Notes: a model not told the origin generated them from the letters alone. Positions 35,575 through 43,330 are shown, counted from the stretch's first letter. The stretch is DNA of 43,354 nt from Halieaceae bacterium (GCA_026710905.1 JAPOQD010000059.1:66021-109374); one strand, 5' to 3'. Numbers and translations are program-made.

Positions 35575-36960
35575 TGAGTTATAACTGAATGTGGTGTTTG
35601 AGGAATTGAAAAGAGGCGGCGTATCTGGTTGATTTGTTGTTTCGCCACAAGTCACCAACCAAAAGGATACGCCGCTATGACCAAGAGTAACGTGATTGAC
35701 CTGGAAGGTCGAGAATCGAGTATTGATCCATTGACCGAATTGTTGAGAACAGGTGCCCGACAGCTGCTTCAGCAGGCGATCGGGGCCGAATTGCAGGAGT
35801 TGCTCAGTACCCATGCCGAGAGACGCCTGGAGGATGGCAGAGCCGGCGTGGTTCGCAATGGTTTCTTGCCTGAGCGCCAGATCCAGACCGGCATTGGACC
35901 GGTGACTGTCGCAATACCCAAGGTGCGGGCCAAAACCGGTGAACCGGTGACTTTCCGCTCAGCACTGGTGCCGCCCTATGTTCGTAAGACGCAATCCCTT
36001 GAGGCAGCGCTTCCCTGGCTGTACCTGAAGGGGATTTCCACCGGTGAAATGGGCGCTGCGCTGGACGTGCTGGTGGGGCCGGAAGCCAAAGGCCTGTCAG
36101 CCAGTACAGTATCGCGATTGAAGCATGCCTGGGCCCAGGAATATCAAGCATGGCGAGATGAGCGGTTGGACAAGGATCGTTGGGTCTATCTCTGGGCTGA
36201 CGGCGTATACAGCGGCTTGAGAGCGGAACAGGCCAAGCTCTGCGCCCTGGTAATCATCGGCGTAAACGAGCGCGGAGAAAAGCATTTTCTGGCCATAGAG
36301 GACGGCGTCCGGGAATCGACACAAAGTTGGCGGGAGGTGCTGCTGAATCTGAAGTCACGGGGTATGCACAAGCCTCAGTTGGCCATCGGCGATGGCGCCA
36401 TGGGTTTCTGGGCGGCCTTGGACGAAATCTACCCGGAGACACGGCAGCAGCGGTGCTGGATGCACAAAACTGGCAATGTGCTGAACTGCCTGCCAAAGTC
36501 GACCCAGGCCAAGGCCAAACAGGCGTTGCATGAGATCTGGCAGGCAGCTACCAGGGAGGATGCGGAGAAAGCCTTTGATCTCTTTATCACCGCCTATGAG
36601 CCCAAATACCCGAAGGCCACGCTCTGCTTGCAAAAAGACCGGGAAGAACTGATGGCCTTCTATGATTTTCCAGCTCAGCACTGGCAGAGCCTGCGAACAA
36701 GCAATCCGATTGAGTCGACCTTCGGCACCATCCGCCATCGCACCAAGCGCTCGAAGGGCTGTCTGACGCGGGATGGGATGCTGCATATGATATTCAAGTT
36801 GGGCATGTGTGCCGAGAAAAATTGGCGTCGCCAGCGAGGCTTCAATTCCCTGGCAAAAGTCATTACGGGAGTGAAATTCAAAGATGGAATCGAGGTAACA
36901 GAATCAGACCAGGTAGCCGCTTGATTCAGATCCTTGAACACCACTTTTGACAATAACTCC
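35575..36960 (+). mobile_element. Intact IS256-family insertion sequence with 8-bp target duplication
   Basis: The left end TGAGTTATAACTGAATGTGG matches the reverse complement of the right end (GGAGTTATTGTCAAAAGTGG) over about 30 bp with mismatches; both continue TGTT(T/C)(G/A)AGGA. ACTGTGCT occurs directly before the left end (35567-35574) and directly after the right end (36961-36968), the 8-bp duplication typical of IS256 elements. Length 1386 bp with a full-length transposase gene, so it is probably recent and possibly active. Confidence 0.88.
35677..36924 (+). CDS. IS256-family transposase (mutator-type)
   Basis: 415 residues from the ATG at 35677. It has the family layout: an N-terminal DNA-binding part, then GVVRNGFLPERQIQTGIGPVTVAIPKVR, and the DDE catalytic triad as D in VYLWADGVYSG, D in AIGDGAMGFWAAL and E in NPIESTFGTIRHRTKRSKGC. 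The C/D(2)H-type motif CWMHKTGNVL is present. No frameshift. A decayed relative lies at 38.1 kb. Confidence 0.95.
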   Translation: MTKSNVIDLEGRESSIDPLTELLRTGARQLLQQAIGAELQELLSTHAERRLEDGRAGVVRNGFLPERQIQTGIGPVTVAIPKVRAKTGEPVTFRSALVPPYVRKTQSLEAALPWLYLKGISTGEMGAALDVLVGPEAKGLSASTVSRLKHAWAQEYQAWRDERLDKDRWVYLWADGVYSGLRAEQAKLCALVIIGVNERGEKHFLAIEDGVRESTQSWREVLLNLKSRGMHKPQLAIGDGAMGFWAALDEIYPETRQQRCWMHKTGNVLNCLPKSTQAKAKQALHEIWQAATREDAEKAFDLFITAYEPKYPKATLCLQKDREELMAFYDFPAQHWQSLRTSNPIESTFGTIRHRTKRSKGCLTRDGMLHMIFKLGMCAEKNWRRQRGFNSLAKVITGVKFKDGIEVTESDQVAA

Positions 36961-37139
36961 ACTGTGCTTCCGCGTTACCGCCAGTTGGCCAATTAGCAGA
37001 AGAAAATGATTGAATTTCAGCTGCATACTATTACGGGTAGACCGCTCGGATCAGATCAATTTCTTGATAATATTGAACTGCAGACTGGTCGGGTTGTAAG
37101 AAAACAAAAGCCTGGGCCAAAGGTCGTTGCTAGGAGATA
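36961..37139 (+). pseudogene. REP-associated tyrosine transposase (RAYT) C-terminal remnant
   Basis: From 37006 the frame reads MIEFQLHTITGRPLGSDQFL, then DNIELQTGRVVRKQKPGPKV and ends ARR. This matches the conserved tail of Y1-type REP-associated transposases (..TGRPLGS..F...LE...GR.(L/V)R...(P/R)G.(K/P)). The same frame upstream (LPRYRQLAN, then a TAG stop) runs up to the IS256 right end, so the insertion lies beside or within the remnant. RAYTs mobilise REP palindromes, which occur all over this window. Confidence 0.65.
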
Positions 37140-37367
37140 AGTATCGTGTCCCTGGAATTCGGCGATGATTTGCTAGAGTACTTATCGGCGGTTTCTATTA
37201 TTTCTTTTCTCTCTTCTTCTAGTCATTTATAAACTCATAACTATGCATTCAGCGGCTTGTCTGTTTCCACGTTTTGCTGTGAGAAATCACGCTGTGCCAT
37301 TTCCATAGAAAACCCTATTCATTACTTCTTTTTCAGTATTTCAGCCTTCGTTTGATGAAATGTCAAC

Positions 37368-37958
37368 TTAAACATGTTTTAAATATCTAACGATACGGCC
37401 GACATCTTTTTGAATTTTTTCAAGACTATTTGCGATAACATACATATTGGGCTTTCCGAGTTGGTAACTGCCTTTAAGCTCGCTCATATCTATAATTATT
37501 TTTTCGGAATACACTTTCCCGGAGGTACTTTTGTAGTTGATCTTGAACGATAAAATAGAAGCTAATTTACCATCATGGTCTTCTGCTATCTTAGTATAAG
37601 CAGAGTAAATATTCTTTCCTGGACCAAAATTACGAAGTCCAGTTTTAAAGAAATTTGACTCAGTCAATTCCTTTAATAGCTTCTCTGCCGATTCGCCGCC
37701 AGAAATAACCGATGGTTCGAATTGTAAGTCTGTTGCAGGGCCCATGCCAATATTTTGTATATTTAATCTAATAAAGTGAATGGCAAAATCAAAGCTTTCT
37801 ATAGTGATATGTAACTTTGGCTCCGTTTGAACTTCTCGCATTTTCCTGGTTTCAGCTACCAATTTTGCCGTGAGGACTGCATAAACAACTGTGGAAAATG
37901 TTACTACAGCCGTAAATATTACAGTAAGTGCTTCAGAATTTTGCTTAAGAAAATCCAT
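37368..37958 (-). CDS. Small AT-rich membrane-anchored protein, unknown
   Basis: 196 residues from the ATG at 37958, which has GGTGGA just upstream; a TTG four codons earlier is an alternative. An N-terminal membrane segment (LTVIFTAVVTFSTVVYAVLTAKLV) is followed by a short coiled piece and a soluble beta-rich domain (LHITIESFDFAIHFIRLNIQNIGMGPATDLQFE). This N-in, one-helix layout occurs in many uncharacterised island proteins. The gene and its surroundings are visibly richer in A+T than the neighbours, which suggests separate acquisition. Function unknown. Confidence 0.7.
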   Translation of the reverse strand: MDFLKQNSEALTVIFTAVVTFSTVVYAVLTAKLVAETRKMREVQTEPKLHITIESFDFAIHFIRLNIQNIGMGPATDLQFEPSVISGGESAEKLLKELTESNFFKTGLRNFGPGKNIYSAYTKIAEDHDGKLASILSFKINYKSTSGKVYSEKIIIDMSELKGSYQLGKPNMYVIANSLEKIQKDVGRIVRYLKHV

Positions 37959-38097
37959 GACTTCCACCAATTAATTACTCCTTTTGACAAATACCTCCGA
38001 TAACTGAGGCGGGCCACGCAAAGGGAAGTTCCTGCTTGATTTGCCTTGTTAAGCGTGCGTTTCATTTTCGGGAGACCTAAAGCTTGCTGGGTCTTGT

Positions 38098-38545
38098 GGA
38101 GTTATAACCGAATCTGGCGTATGTGCAGGTTGATTAAAAGCGGCGTATCCAGTTACTTTGAAGTTGCTACACAAACAAAGTAAAACAGGAGATGCGCCAC
38201 CATGAATAAGAGTACCGTTATTAAGATTGGGAGTCGATAGGGAATTGATCCGTTGAATGTCATGCTGATCACTTGCGCCAAGCAGCTGATCACCAGCGCC
38301 GCTGCAGTGGAACTGCAAGAGTTTCATGTATGAGTGGCGGACGGCCCCGGCGGGTACGCTACGGTGGGCTGCAAGGACTATCAGCCAGAGCGCGAGCTAC
38401 AAACAGGTATTGGTCCTGTCACGGTCGGCATACCGAAAGTGTGCGGTCACGCAACGGCGAACCAGTGATTTTCCACTCTGCACTGGCGCCGCCAAATGTG
38501 CGTATGACGTGTTTGCTGTAAGCGGCGTTACCCTAGTTGTACCTG
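38098..38545 (+). pseudogene. Decayed IS256-family copy (left end and transposase N-terminus)
   Basis: It begins GGAGTTATAACCGAATCTGG, a left end like that of the intact IS256 at 35575. From 38202 the frame MNKSTVIKIGSR-stop-GIDPLNVMLITCAKQLI parallels MTKSNVIDLEGRESSIDPLTELLRTGARQLL of the intact transposase. Later, in other frames, LQTGIGPVTVGIPKVC is recognisable. Several stops and frameshifts and loss of the C-terminal two thirds make it dead. A family 3 repeat follows at 38560. Confidence 0.85.
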
Positions 38546-38559
38546 AAAGAGCCAATAAT

Positions 38560-38623
38560 GGACACCCACCTCTATTGGCAGCACCGATCAATGTTCTGAT
38601 TTTTCTTGAAATGATGGGTGTCC
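38560..38623. repeat. Family 3 repeat, copy f
   Basis: GGACACCCACCTCTATTGG, GCACCGATCAATG, then TTCTGATTTTTCTTGAAATG and ATGGGTGTCC. The ends are nearly perfect inverted repeats. It lies between the dead IS256 copy and the 752-residue membrane protein gene. Confidence 0.8.
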
Positions 38624-38664
38624 TTTTATATATCATTCGAACAATGGAGCCATTTAATTCGTGG

Positions 38665-40923
38665 CTAAGCCATCTCTGAAGACAAAACACCTGCAATTTC
38701 AAACAATAGCGGAGCGAGAACTCTATGATCCGTCTCTGATATGGCTAATTCAATTCCCGACGAATAATGTCCACGCTCTGGAAGCCTGTCCGCCTGTTCA
38801 CAGATGGCTCTTGCTGCATGTCCTAGCACTTCCTGCTCCGGCGCACGGTCACCTTGTACTCGCGACACAATCTCGGACTTAAGCGCGTCAACATCCCCTT
38901 CCTCTCCCTTCAACGCGATTACCGCGCTGGCGCACAATCCTCTCTCAAGGACCCCCCATCCTGTACTGTGTTTCCCACCCCTGAACGTCCAGGAGAGAAG
39001 GTATCCCGAGATTTCTTTCGCGATGTTATCGCAACCGCGATCATGTGCGTTCAATGCGGCTTCGAATAATTTCTCGGTCATCTGAAAGGTCTCAACGAAT
39101 GTCACCGTGTCCCTGTCATCAGGGATCCAGGTCAACGTTGCGATAAGCCAACTCGCATGCTTCCGTAGCTTTTTTTGGCTGTGATGGTCGCATGCAGGTG
39201 CGTTTGACACTGCTAACAGGATCTCAGTCACACCCGTTATCCAATAAATCATGTCTAACGTAAATTGGGACTTCACCTTTATGGCTGCGAGAAGCAACTC
39301 CTTTTCCGTTTGGTGAAGACCTTTTGCCCACTGTTCAATGTTTCGTATTACGGATTGGGCTCCGCTATCATCTGGTTGGGTCTCGGAGAGATCGTTTACC
39401 ATTTTAGTGAGCCGAGCCCTTAAACTCTGCGTGCTTGTCGACGAATAATATGGACCCAAGTATGTGCTATGGATGCTCGTTAGGCGTGTATCCGGCACGT
39501 CAAGAAACAACTTCGCAACCGAAGAAACACCCTGCCGGACTTCCTTAACAATGAAAGGGATGTCGCGAATCCTGGAGCGAAGTAGACCAAAAGTCAGATT
39601 CGCGAGCTGCGAAATGCCTTCCATAGTAACGGGGTGGTAATCTTCTTTCGCGCACCCAGTGCATGCGATTAAAGTAATCTTCTCGCTGAGCACTGCTATG
39701 TAGTTCGGATCCCCATGGACGAGGAAACCTTGCGCAGTTTTTCCTACAAGCCGTTGTCCTTCCAATAAAACATCGGCCATGTCATGAGGAACAACATCTT
39801 GTACAGCGCCCGTAAGGTAGTGTGCAGCGATTTGTGCGTGGTTTTTCGTGGCATATGGGTTCGAGTAATCGATGCGGAGATATACCTGAACAAGTCCTTC
39901 TATGGTCCGCAATGTCTGCAAGAGTTGCTGCTCATCCCGGCACGCAATTCCATTCTGCGCGGTTTGTCTAAGGTGCTCCAGTGTGTCGTTGATGAAGCTG
40001 TCGTTGGAAAGAGGATTGTCTAAAAATGGGGCGTTGGCGTAGAAAGTTTTCCCCTTGGACATAATGTATGCCGCATTGATGCGGACGACGGTGTTCAGTG
40101 CCTCGCCGGAAATTTCATAATCTCCATGTTCTGCATAGCGGCGCGCAAACGATATTGCATGACGGATCGCCCGTTTCGCGCCATTGGTCCATGGACTGTT
40201 GATCTGAAAGAATGCTGTACGGGCCAGGTCGTGCGTAGAGTCCAGGGATGATGAAGTGGCGCCTGCACCTTCTTCGCGATTGAAGAGAGGTGTTACCCGC
40301 TTAGCCCGTCGGGCCCACATCCGCAATTCCTTTTGGGAACTGTGAATGAGTAAATCCAGTTGCCTCAGGGGATTGATCAGGTCCAATGCACGCCGATAGG
40401 CGTGCCGGAACAAGAATAATATGTATACGACAGCCCATAATGCTGTGAGCACGACAAGCGCCAGCCGAGACTGCTCAACGAATACCGACAGCGTGGCGAC
40501 AGCAATTGCCAAGAAAAATGCCAACGCGAATGCGCCGAGCAAATTCAGGTCCTCACTCAAACGACGAAATAGTCCGTGAGGCATACGCTCAATGTTCACC
40601 TGCATGGCAAACAGTACGAGCGACGTAACAATAGCAGCAGCACCTATCAGTGCGCTTCCCGTGTTCAAAATCAGGTCACTCAGTCCCTCGATTGCACCGT
40701 CTGTGGCAAAGTGAGGCTCAAGCTTGGTCTGTAGAATGGGCGACAAATAAACAAATGCGGGTGCAAGAAGAAGGAGAACCGCAGAACATGCGATGTTCCG
40801 GTAGCGAAGAAGCCATTGTCCTATCCTGAATTGAGTTCTAAACGCGTATTGCCACAGTGCTGCAATTCGTCGCGGAAAATACATTCTCGTGCGCACAAGA
40901 ACAGTATCTATAATATTTAGCAA
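38665..40923 (-). CDS. 752-residue multi-pass membrane protein, unknown (DUF2254-like N-terminus)
   Basis: The first 175 residues hold four membrane segments: IACSAVLLLLAPAFVYL, GSALIGAAAIVTSLVLFAMQ, LLGAFALAFFLAIAVATLSVF and LALVVLTALWAVVYILFLF. The second segment with FAMQVNIERMPHGLFRRLS resembles the DUF2254 membrane family. The remaining 570 residues are cytosolic, mostly helical, with no recognised enzyme motif. A large cytosolic sensor joined to a membrane domain is a common plan for abortive-infection effectors, but this is inference. It is transcribed in the same direction as the downstream-numbered ShosTA-like genes, about 130 bp after the phosphoribosyltransferase gene, with a family 2 repeat between. 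Confidence 0.75.
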   Translation of the reverse strand: MLNIIDTVLVRTRMYFPRRIAALWQYAFRTQFRIGQWLLRYRNIACSAVLLLLAPAFVYLSPILQTKLEPHFATDGAIEGLSDLILNTGSALIGAAAIVTSLVLFAMQVNIERMPHGLFRRLSEDLNLLGAFALAFFLAIAVATLSVFVEQSRLALVVLTALWAVVYILFLFRHAYRRALDLINPLRQLDLLIHSSQKELRMWARRAKRVTPLFNREEGAGATSSSLDSTHDLARTAFFQINSPWTNGAKRAIRHAISFARRYAEHGDYEISGEALNTVVRINAAYIMSKGKTFYANAPFLDNPLSNDSFINDTLEHLRQTAQNGIACRDEQQLLQTLRTIEGLVQVYLRIDYSNPYATKNHAQIAAHYLTGAVQDVVPHDMADVLLEGQRLVGKTAQGFLVHGDPNYIAVLSEKITLIACTGCAKEDYHPVTMEGISQLANLTFGLLRSRIRDIPFIVKEVRQGVSSVAKLFLDVPDTRLTSIHSTYLGPYYSSTSTQSLRARLTKMVNDLSETQPDDSGAQSVIRNIEQWAKGLHQTEKELLLAAIKVKSQFTLDMIYWITGVTEILLAVSNAPACDHHSQKKLRKHASWLIATLTWIPDDRDTVTFVETFQMTEKLFEAALNAHDRGCDNIAKEISGYLLSWTFRGGKHSTGWGVLERGLCASAVIALKGEEGDVDALKSEIVSRVQGDRAPEQEVLGHAARAICEQADRLPERGHYSSGIELAISETDHRVLAPLLFEIAGVLSSEMA

Positions 40924-40970
40924 CGGCAGGCCCTCTGCGCCAATGTTAGTGAGATATTTGTTCTGTAGGG

Positions 40971-41030
40971 AAAAAAGCGGTCAGTGACACACGAGAATGG
41001 GAGTTGTTCTCAAGTCACCGGCCCCTTTTG
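40971..41030. repeat. Family 2 palindromic repeat, copy C
   Basis: AAAAAAGCGGTCAGTGACAC, ACGAGAATGGGAG, then TTGTTCTCAAGTCACCGG and CCCCTTTTGG. The right arm has lost two bases (AAGTCACC for AAGTGTCACC). It lies after the phosphoribosyltransferase gene and can form a terminator-like hairpin. Confidence 0.75.
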
Positions 41031-41049
41031 GTTTTTGTTTGGTTCCTTA

Positions 41050-41703
41050 CTATGGTTTTCTACTGGTCTTTTCACCCCGTTGACTGATTAGCCCAGTGCA
41101 GAATTGGACAGGCTCTTTAAATTCATTAGCTTGAATTGTGCGAGCGATTGCGAACCCCTTTACGACAACTCCTGGTATGTCACTATTTAGCCGTTGTATA
41201 CACGCGAATAGAGTCGACCCGGTAGTGACAACATCATCCACGACTGTAATTCTGCATGATTGAAACAAGTCTCTGTCTTTTCCGCCCACAATCCTAATGC
41301 TCTCGAAATGATCTCGCCATGTTGGACGCTGTGCTGGCTGACACCAAGCGGATTTTGGAACTGTACGCTCTCGTTCGAGCCAGCAATGCACTTTACCAAG
41401 CCCCTCATTCTCCATAGCTTCTGCCAGGGTTCGGGTGGGCCACTGGCTATCAGGCTTCCTTACCGAGTGGCCTGGAACAGGCACGAGTATCACGTCTTCA
41501 CCAAAGAAATCTTCACCCTTTTTATTAAGAGGTACTTGACTGTTAACTAGTTTAGCAACTTTTTGCACAACCACCGGATTGGCACACTTTAATTGGAGGA
41601 TTGAATTGCGTGTGTTATTAGCCAGGGATTGGTCGGTCTGAGAGCTCCCCTTGGGCGGATAAGCCAATATAGAGGCAAACGGGACTGACTCAGAATGGGA
41701 CAC
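41050..41703 (-). CDS. Phosphoribosyltransferase-like protein, ShosT-like toxin candidate
   Basis: 217 residues. The PRPP-binding signature ITVVDDVVTTGSTL is at about 152-165, preceded by VILVPVPGHS, which gives a ComF/type I phosphoribosyltransferase fold. The start overlaps the end of a DprA-like gene by 14 bp. A DprA-like protein coupled to a phosphoribosyltransferase is the ShosTA toxin-antitoxin/anti-phage arrangement, in which the phosphoribosyltransferase (ShosT) is the toxin and the DprA-like protein (ShosA) the antitoxin. An ordinary competence role (ComF plus DprA) is the alternative, but the island setting and lack of other competence genes favour defence. Confidence 0.75.
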   Translation of the reverse strand: MSHSESVPFASILAYPPKGSSQTDQSLANNTRNSILQLKCANPVVVQKVAKLVNSQVPLNKKGEDFFGEDVILVPVPGHSVRKPDSQWPTRTLAEAMENEGLGKVHCWLERERTVPKSAWCQPAQRPTWRDHFESIRIVGGKDRDLFQSCRITVVDDVVTTGSTLFACIQRLNSDIPGVVVKGFAIARTIQANEFKEPVQFCTGLISQRGEKTSRKP

Positions 41704-42385
41704 TTTCTACCGGTGTGCTTGGGAGCTCGTTTAGCAGTTCTTTTAAGCGCACCTCTTCCAAGCTTACCGCTCCATAATTCAGCATTTCCTTTGGCCACGT
41801 GAGGTCTTCACGTGATAATAGTTTAGGAGAGAACAAAACGGGTCTGCCACAACGAATTGATTCCCATCCCTGATGCCTCGTACCACTCGTTTCCCCGGCT
41901 TCCACGATAATAGTCGCGTCAGAAAGAATCGCCATTGTGCGATTCCGCATTGGGAAGTTTCTTCGGACAACAGGTGAGTTCGGTTTAAATTGAGAGATGA
42001 GCAAATGACCGCGACCGATCTTGTCCTGTAAAGTGCGGTTGGAGCGAACCGCATAACCACCTGGAGGGGTTGCCAAAACCGCTATGGTTCTACCCCCGGT
42101 GTTTATTGCTGCCGTATGAGCAGCGGTATCTATGCCCAAAGCCAACCCACTGACAATGGTTGCACCTTGCTTGACAAGCTTAATCGCTAAATCCTTTGCC
42201 ATCTCGGTCCCTTCTGTTGACGCTTTCCGGGAACCCACAATGGCTATTCGTGGACCAGTTATGAGTAACTGCTTATCACCCTGCCAATATAGGATTCCAG
42301 GCATGGCCTTTAGCTCTTCTGGGCTTAACGGCCCCAACAGCTCTTCCACGGTGTTCTGTTGCCAAGTCAAGTCTGTTTTCTCCAT
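41690..42385 (-). CDS. DprA/Smf-like protein, ShosA-like antitoxin candidate
   Basis: 231 residues with the DprA Rossmann-like core: PRIAIVGSRKASTEG (GSR at 51-53), IVSGLALGIDTAAHTAAINTGGRTIAVLA (79-103), FPMRNRTMAILSDATIIVEAGETSGTRHQG. It lacks the N-terminal SAM and C-terminal winged-helix parts of housekeeping DprA and is shorter (usual length about 360). It is the first gene of a two-gene operon with the phosphoribosyltransferase. The call as ShosA rests on this pairing. Confidence 0.78.
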   Translation of the reverse strand: MEKTDLTWQQNTVEELLGPLSPEELKAMPGILYWQGDKQLLITGPRIAIVGSRKASTEGTEMAKDLAIKLVKQGATIVSGLALGIDTAAHTAAINTGGRTIAVLATPPGGYAVRSNRTLQDKIGRGHLLISQFKPNSPVVRRNFPMRNRTMAILSDATIIVEAGETSGTRHQGWESIRCGRPVLFSPKLLSREDLTWPKEMLNYGAVSLEEVRLKELLNELPSTPVESVPF

Positions 42386-42452
42386 CCCTCAGTAGACTAG
42401 TACCAATCTTACACCTTATACATTCTCTGCACGACAGAAACGAATAATGAGC

Positions 42453-42487
42453 GAAAAAAGCGGTCGGTGACACATGAGAACAACCCC
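42453..42487. repeat. Family 2 repeat, copy D (half)
   Basis: GAAAAAAGCGGTCGGTGACA followed by CATGAGAACAACCCC. Only the left arm of the palindrome is present. It lies upstream of the ShosTA-like operon. Confidence 0.65.
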
Positions 42488-42524
42488 TGTGTAAACCTCA
42501 GAAGTTTTCCATCCATTACATTTG

Positions 42525-42567
42525 AAGCCTACCACACCGAGCTGGGCAAAGCCGCCACTCCCGCAGC
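42525..42567. repeat. Roughly 40-bp segment shared with 28527-28569
   Basis: GAAGCCTACCACACCGAGCT and GGGCAAAGCCGCCACTCC repeat the segment upstream of parD. Here it lies just beyond the end of the HNH nuclease fragment. Confidence 0.6.
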
Positions 42568-42601
42568 CTTCCCCGGTATCATCGATACTTCAAAAAAGCC
42601 G

Positions 42602-43012
42602 TCAATCCACCATGTGCCCGGGCAATAGCCCATGTTCCTGCATGCTGAGCAGGGCGTCGATGGCCATACCGTAGTCCATGCGCTCACCGCACCAGGCGGA
42701 TTGACACGTTTCAGCTGAAACGTTTTTGGAATGATTCTCAATAACGAGCACTTCCGCATCCGGCCCCTCCTGCTCCGGAAACTGGGGCCAGTCGGCAGCT
42801 AGAATCTCGTTACCGAACACGTCATGAAAGCGAAACTCCCCGGCAATAGCCCCCGGCGTGATGGTGAATTCCCCCTGGTGGTGGGCGCGGTGGTGATAGC
42901 GGCACTGAATTACAAGATTGTCCAGGCAGGTCTCGCCGCCGTCCGCCCAGTGTTTCACATGGTGAGCGTCCGTATAGCGCGAATTCTCGCAGCCGGTTAT
43001 GTGTCGCGACAC
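42602..43012 (-). pseudogene. HNH endonuclease C-terminal fragment
   Basis: The frame contains GCENSRYTDAHHVKHWADGG, then ETCLDNLVIQCRYHHRAHHQGE, which is the HNH box of the DUF222/13E12-type nucleases (C..P.C....H.DAHH...WADGG.T...NLV..C..HH...H). Those proteins normally have 300 or more residues before this box; here homology stops at the palindrome at 42993-43020, and only a GTG supplies a start. The metal-binding histidines are intact, but without the N-terminal domain the protein is probably not functional. Confidence 0.75.
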
Positions 43013-43020
43013 ATAACCGG
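42993..43020. repeat. 28-bp perfect palindrome
   Basis: CCGGTTATGTGTCG is followed directly by its reverse complement CGACACATAACCGG. It contains two head-to-head copies of TTATGTGTCG, a 10-mer that recurs as TTATGTG(G/T)CG at 43023, 43040, 43096 (inverted) and 43321. It marks the truncation point of the HNH fragment. Confidence 0.85.
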
Positions 43021-43022
43021 AT

Positions 43023-43105
43023 TTATGTGGCGCTCAGGATTATGTGGCGTACCATCCGTAACTCTGGGTTTTAATTAGAGTTTCAGGCATGAATGCGCCA
43101 CATAA
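43023..43105. repeat. Three further TTATGTGGCG copies
   Basis: TTATGTGGCGC at 43023-43033, TTATGTGGCGT at 43040-43050 and the inverted form GCGCCACATAA at 43095-43105. With the palindrome and the copy at 43321 this gives six copies in about 335 bp. They look like binding or crossover sites of a recombinase. Confidence 0.7.
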
Positions 43106-43149
43106 CGGTTTCAGCTTTCGAGGAGGGCCATTATGGCATCGGGCGGTTT

Positions 43150-43319
43150 CTAGAGTTTGGCCGCATTGGCTGATGTGACATTTGCGGCCTCCAGTGCTCT
43201 TCGCTTCATCTCAACATCAGCCTCAAGGTAGTCGTGGGTGGTCTGGATACTGGCATGGCCGAGCCATGACCGTATGGAGGCAAGATCGACGCCGGCCTGT
43301 AGCAGGAAGACACTCGCAC
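43150..43319 (-). pseudogene. Tyrosine recombinase C-terminal fragment
   Basis: The minus-strand frame reads RASVFLLQAGVDLASIRSWL, then GHASIQTTHDYLEADVEMKR and RALEAANVTSANAAKL, ending at TAG (43150-43152). This is the end of a Xer/phage-type integrase: LLQ.GVDL..I..WLGH.....T..Y.E......, with the catalytic tyrosine in THDYLEAD. It is cut on the upstream side by a TAA inside CGACACATAA, a copy of the 10-mer repeat. The catalytic Arg boxes are missing, so it is not active. Confidence 0.8.
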
Positions 43320-43320
43320 G

Positions 43321-43330
43321 TTATGTGTCG
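43321..43330. repeat. TTATGTGTCG copy at the integrase fragment boundary
   Basis: This copy of the 10-mer sits exactly where the integrase frame is lost. What lies beyond is only 24 bases of the window and cannot be assigned. Confidence 0.6.

Noticed and set aside
41050-42385. Interpretation of the DprA-like and phosphoribosyltransferase genes as competence genes dprA and comF
   Set aside because: The DprA-like protein is short, the two overlap as an operon, and they lie in a defence island; ShosTA-like fits better, though not proven.
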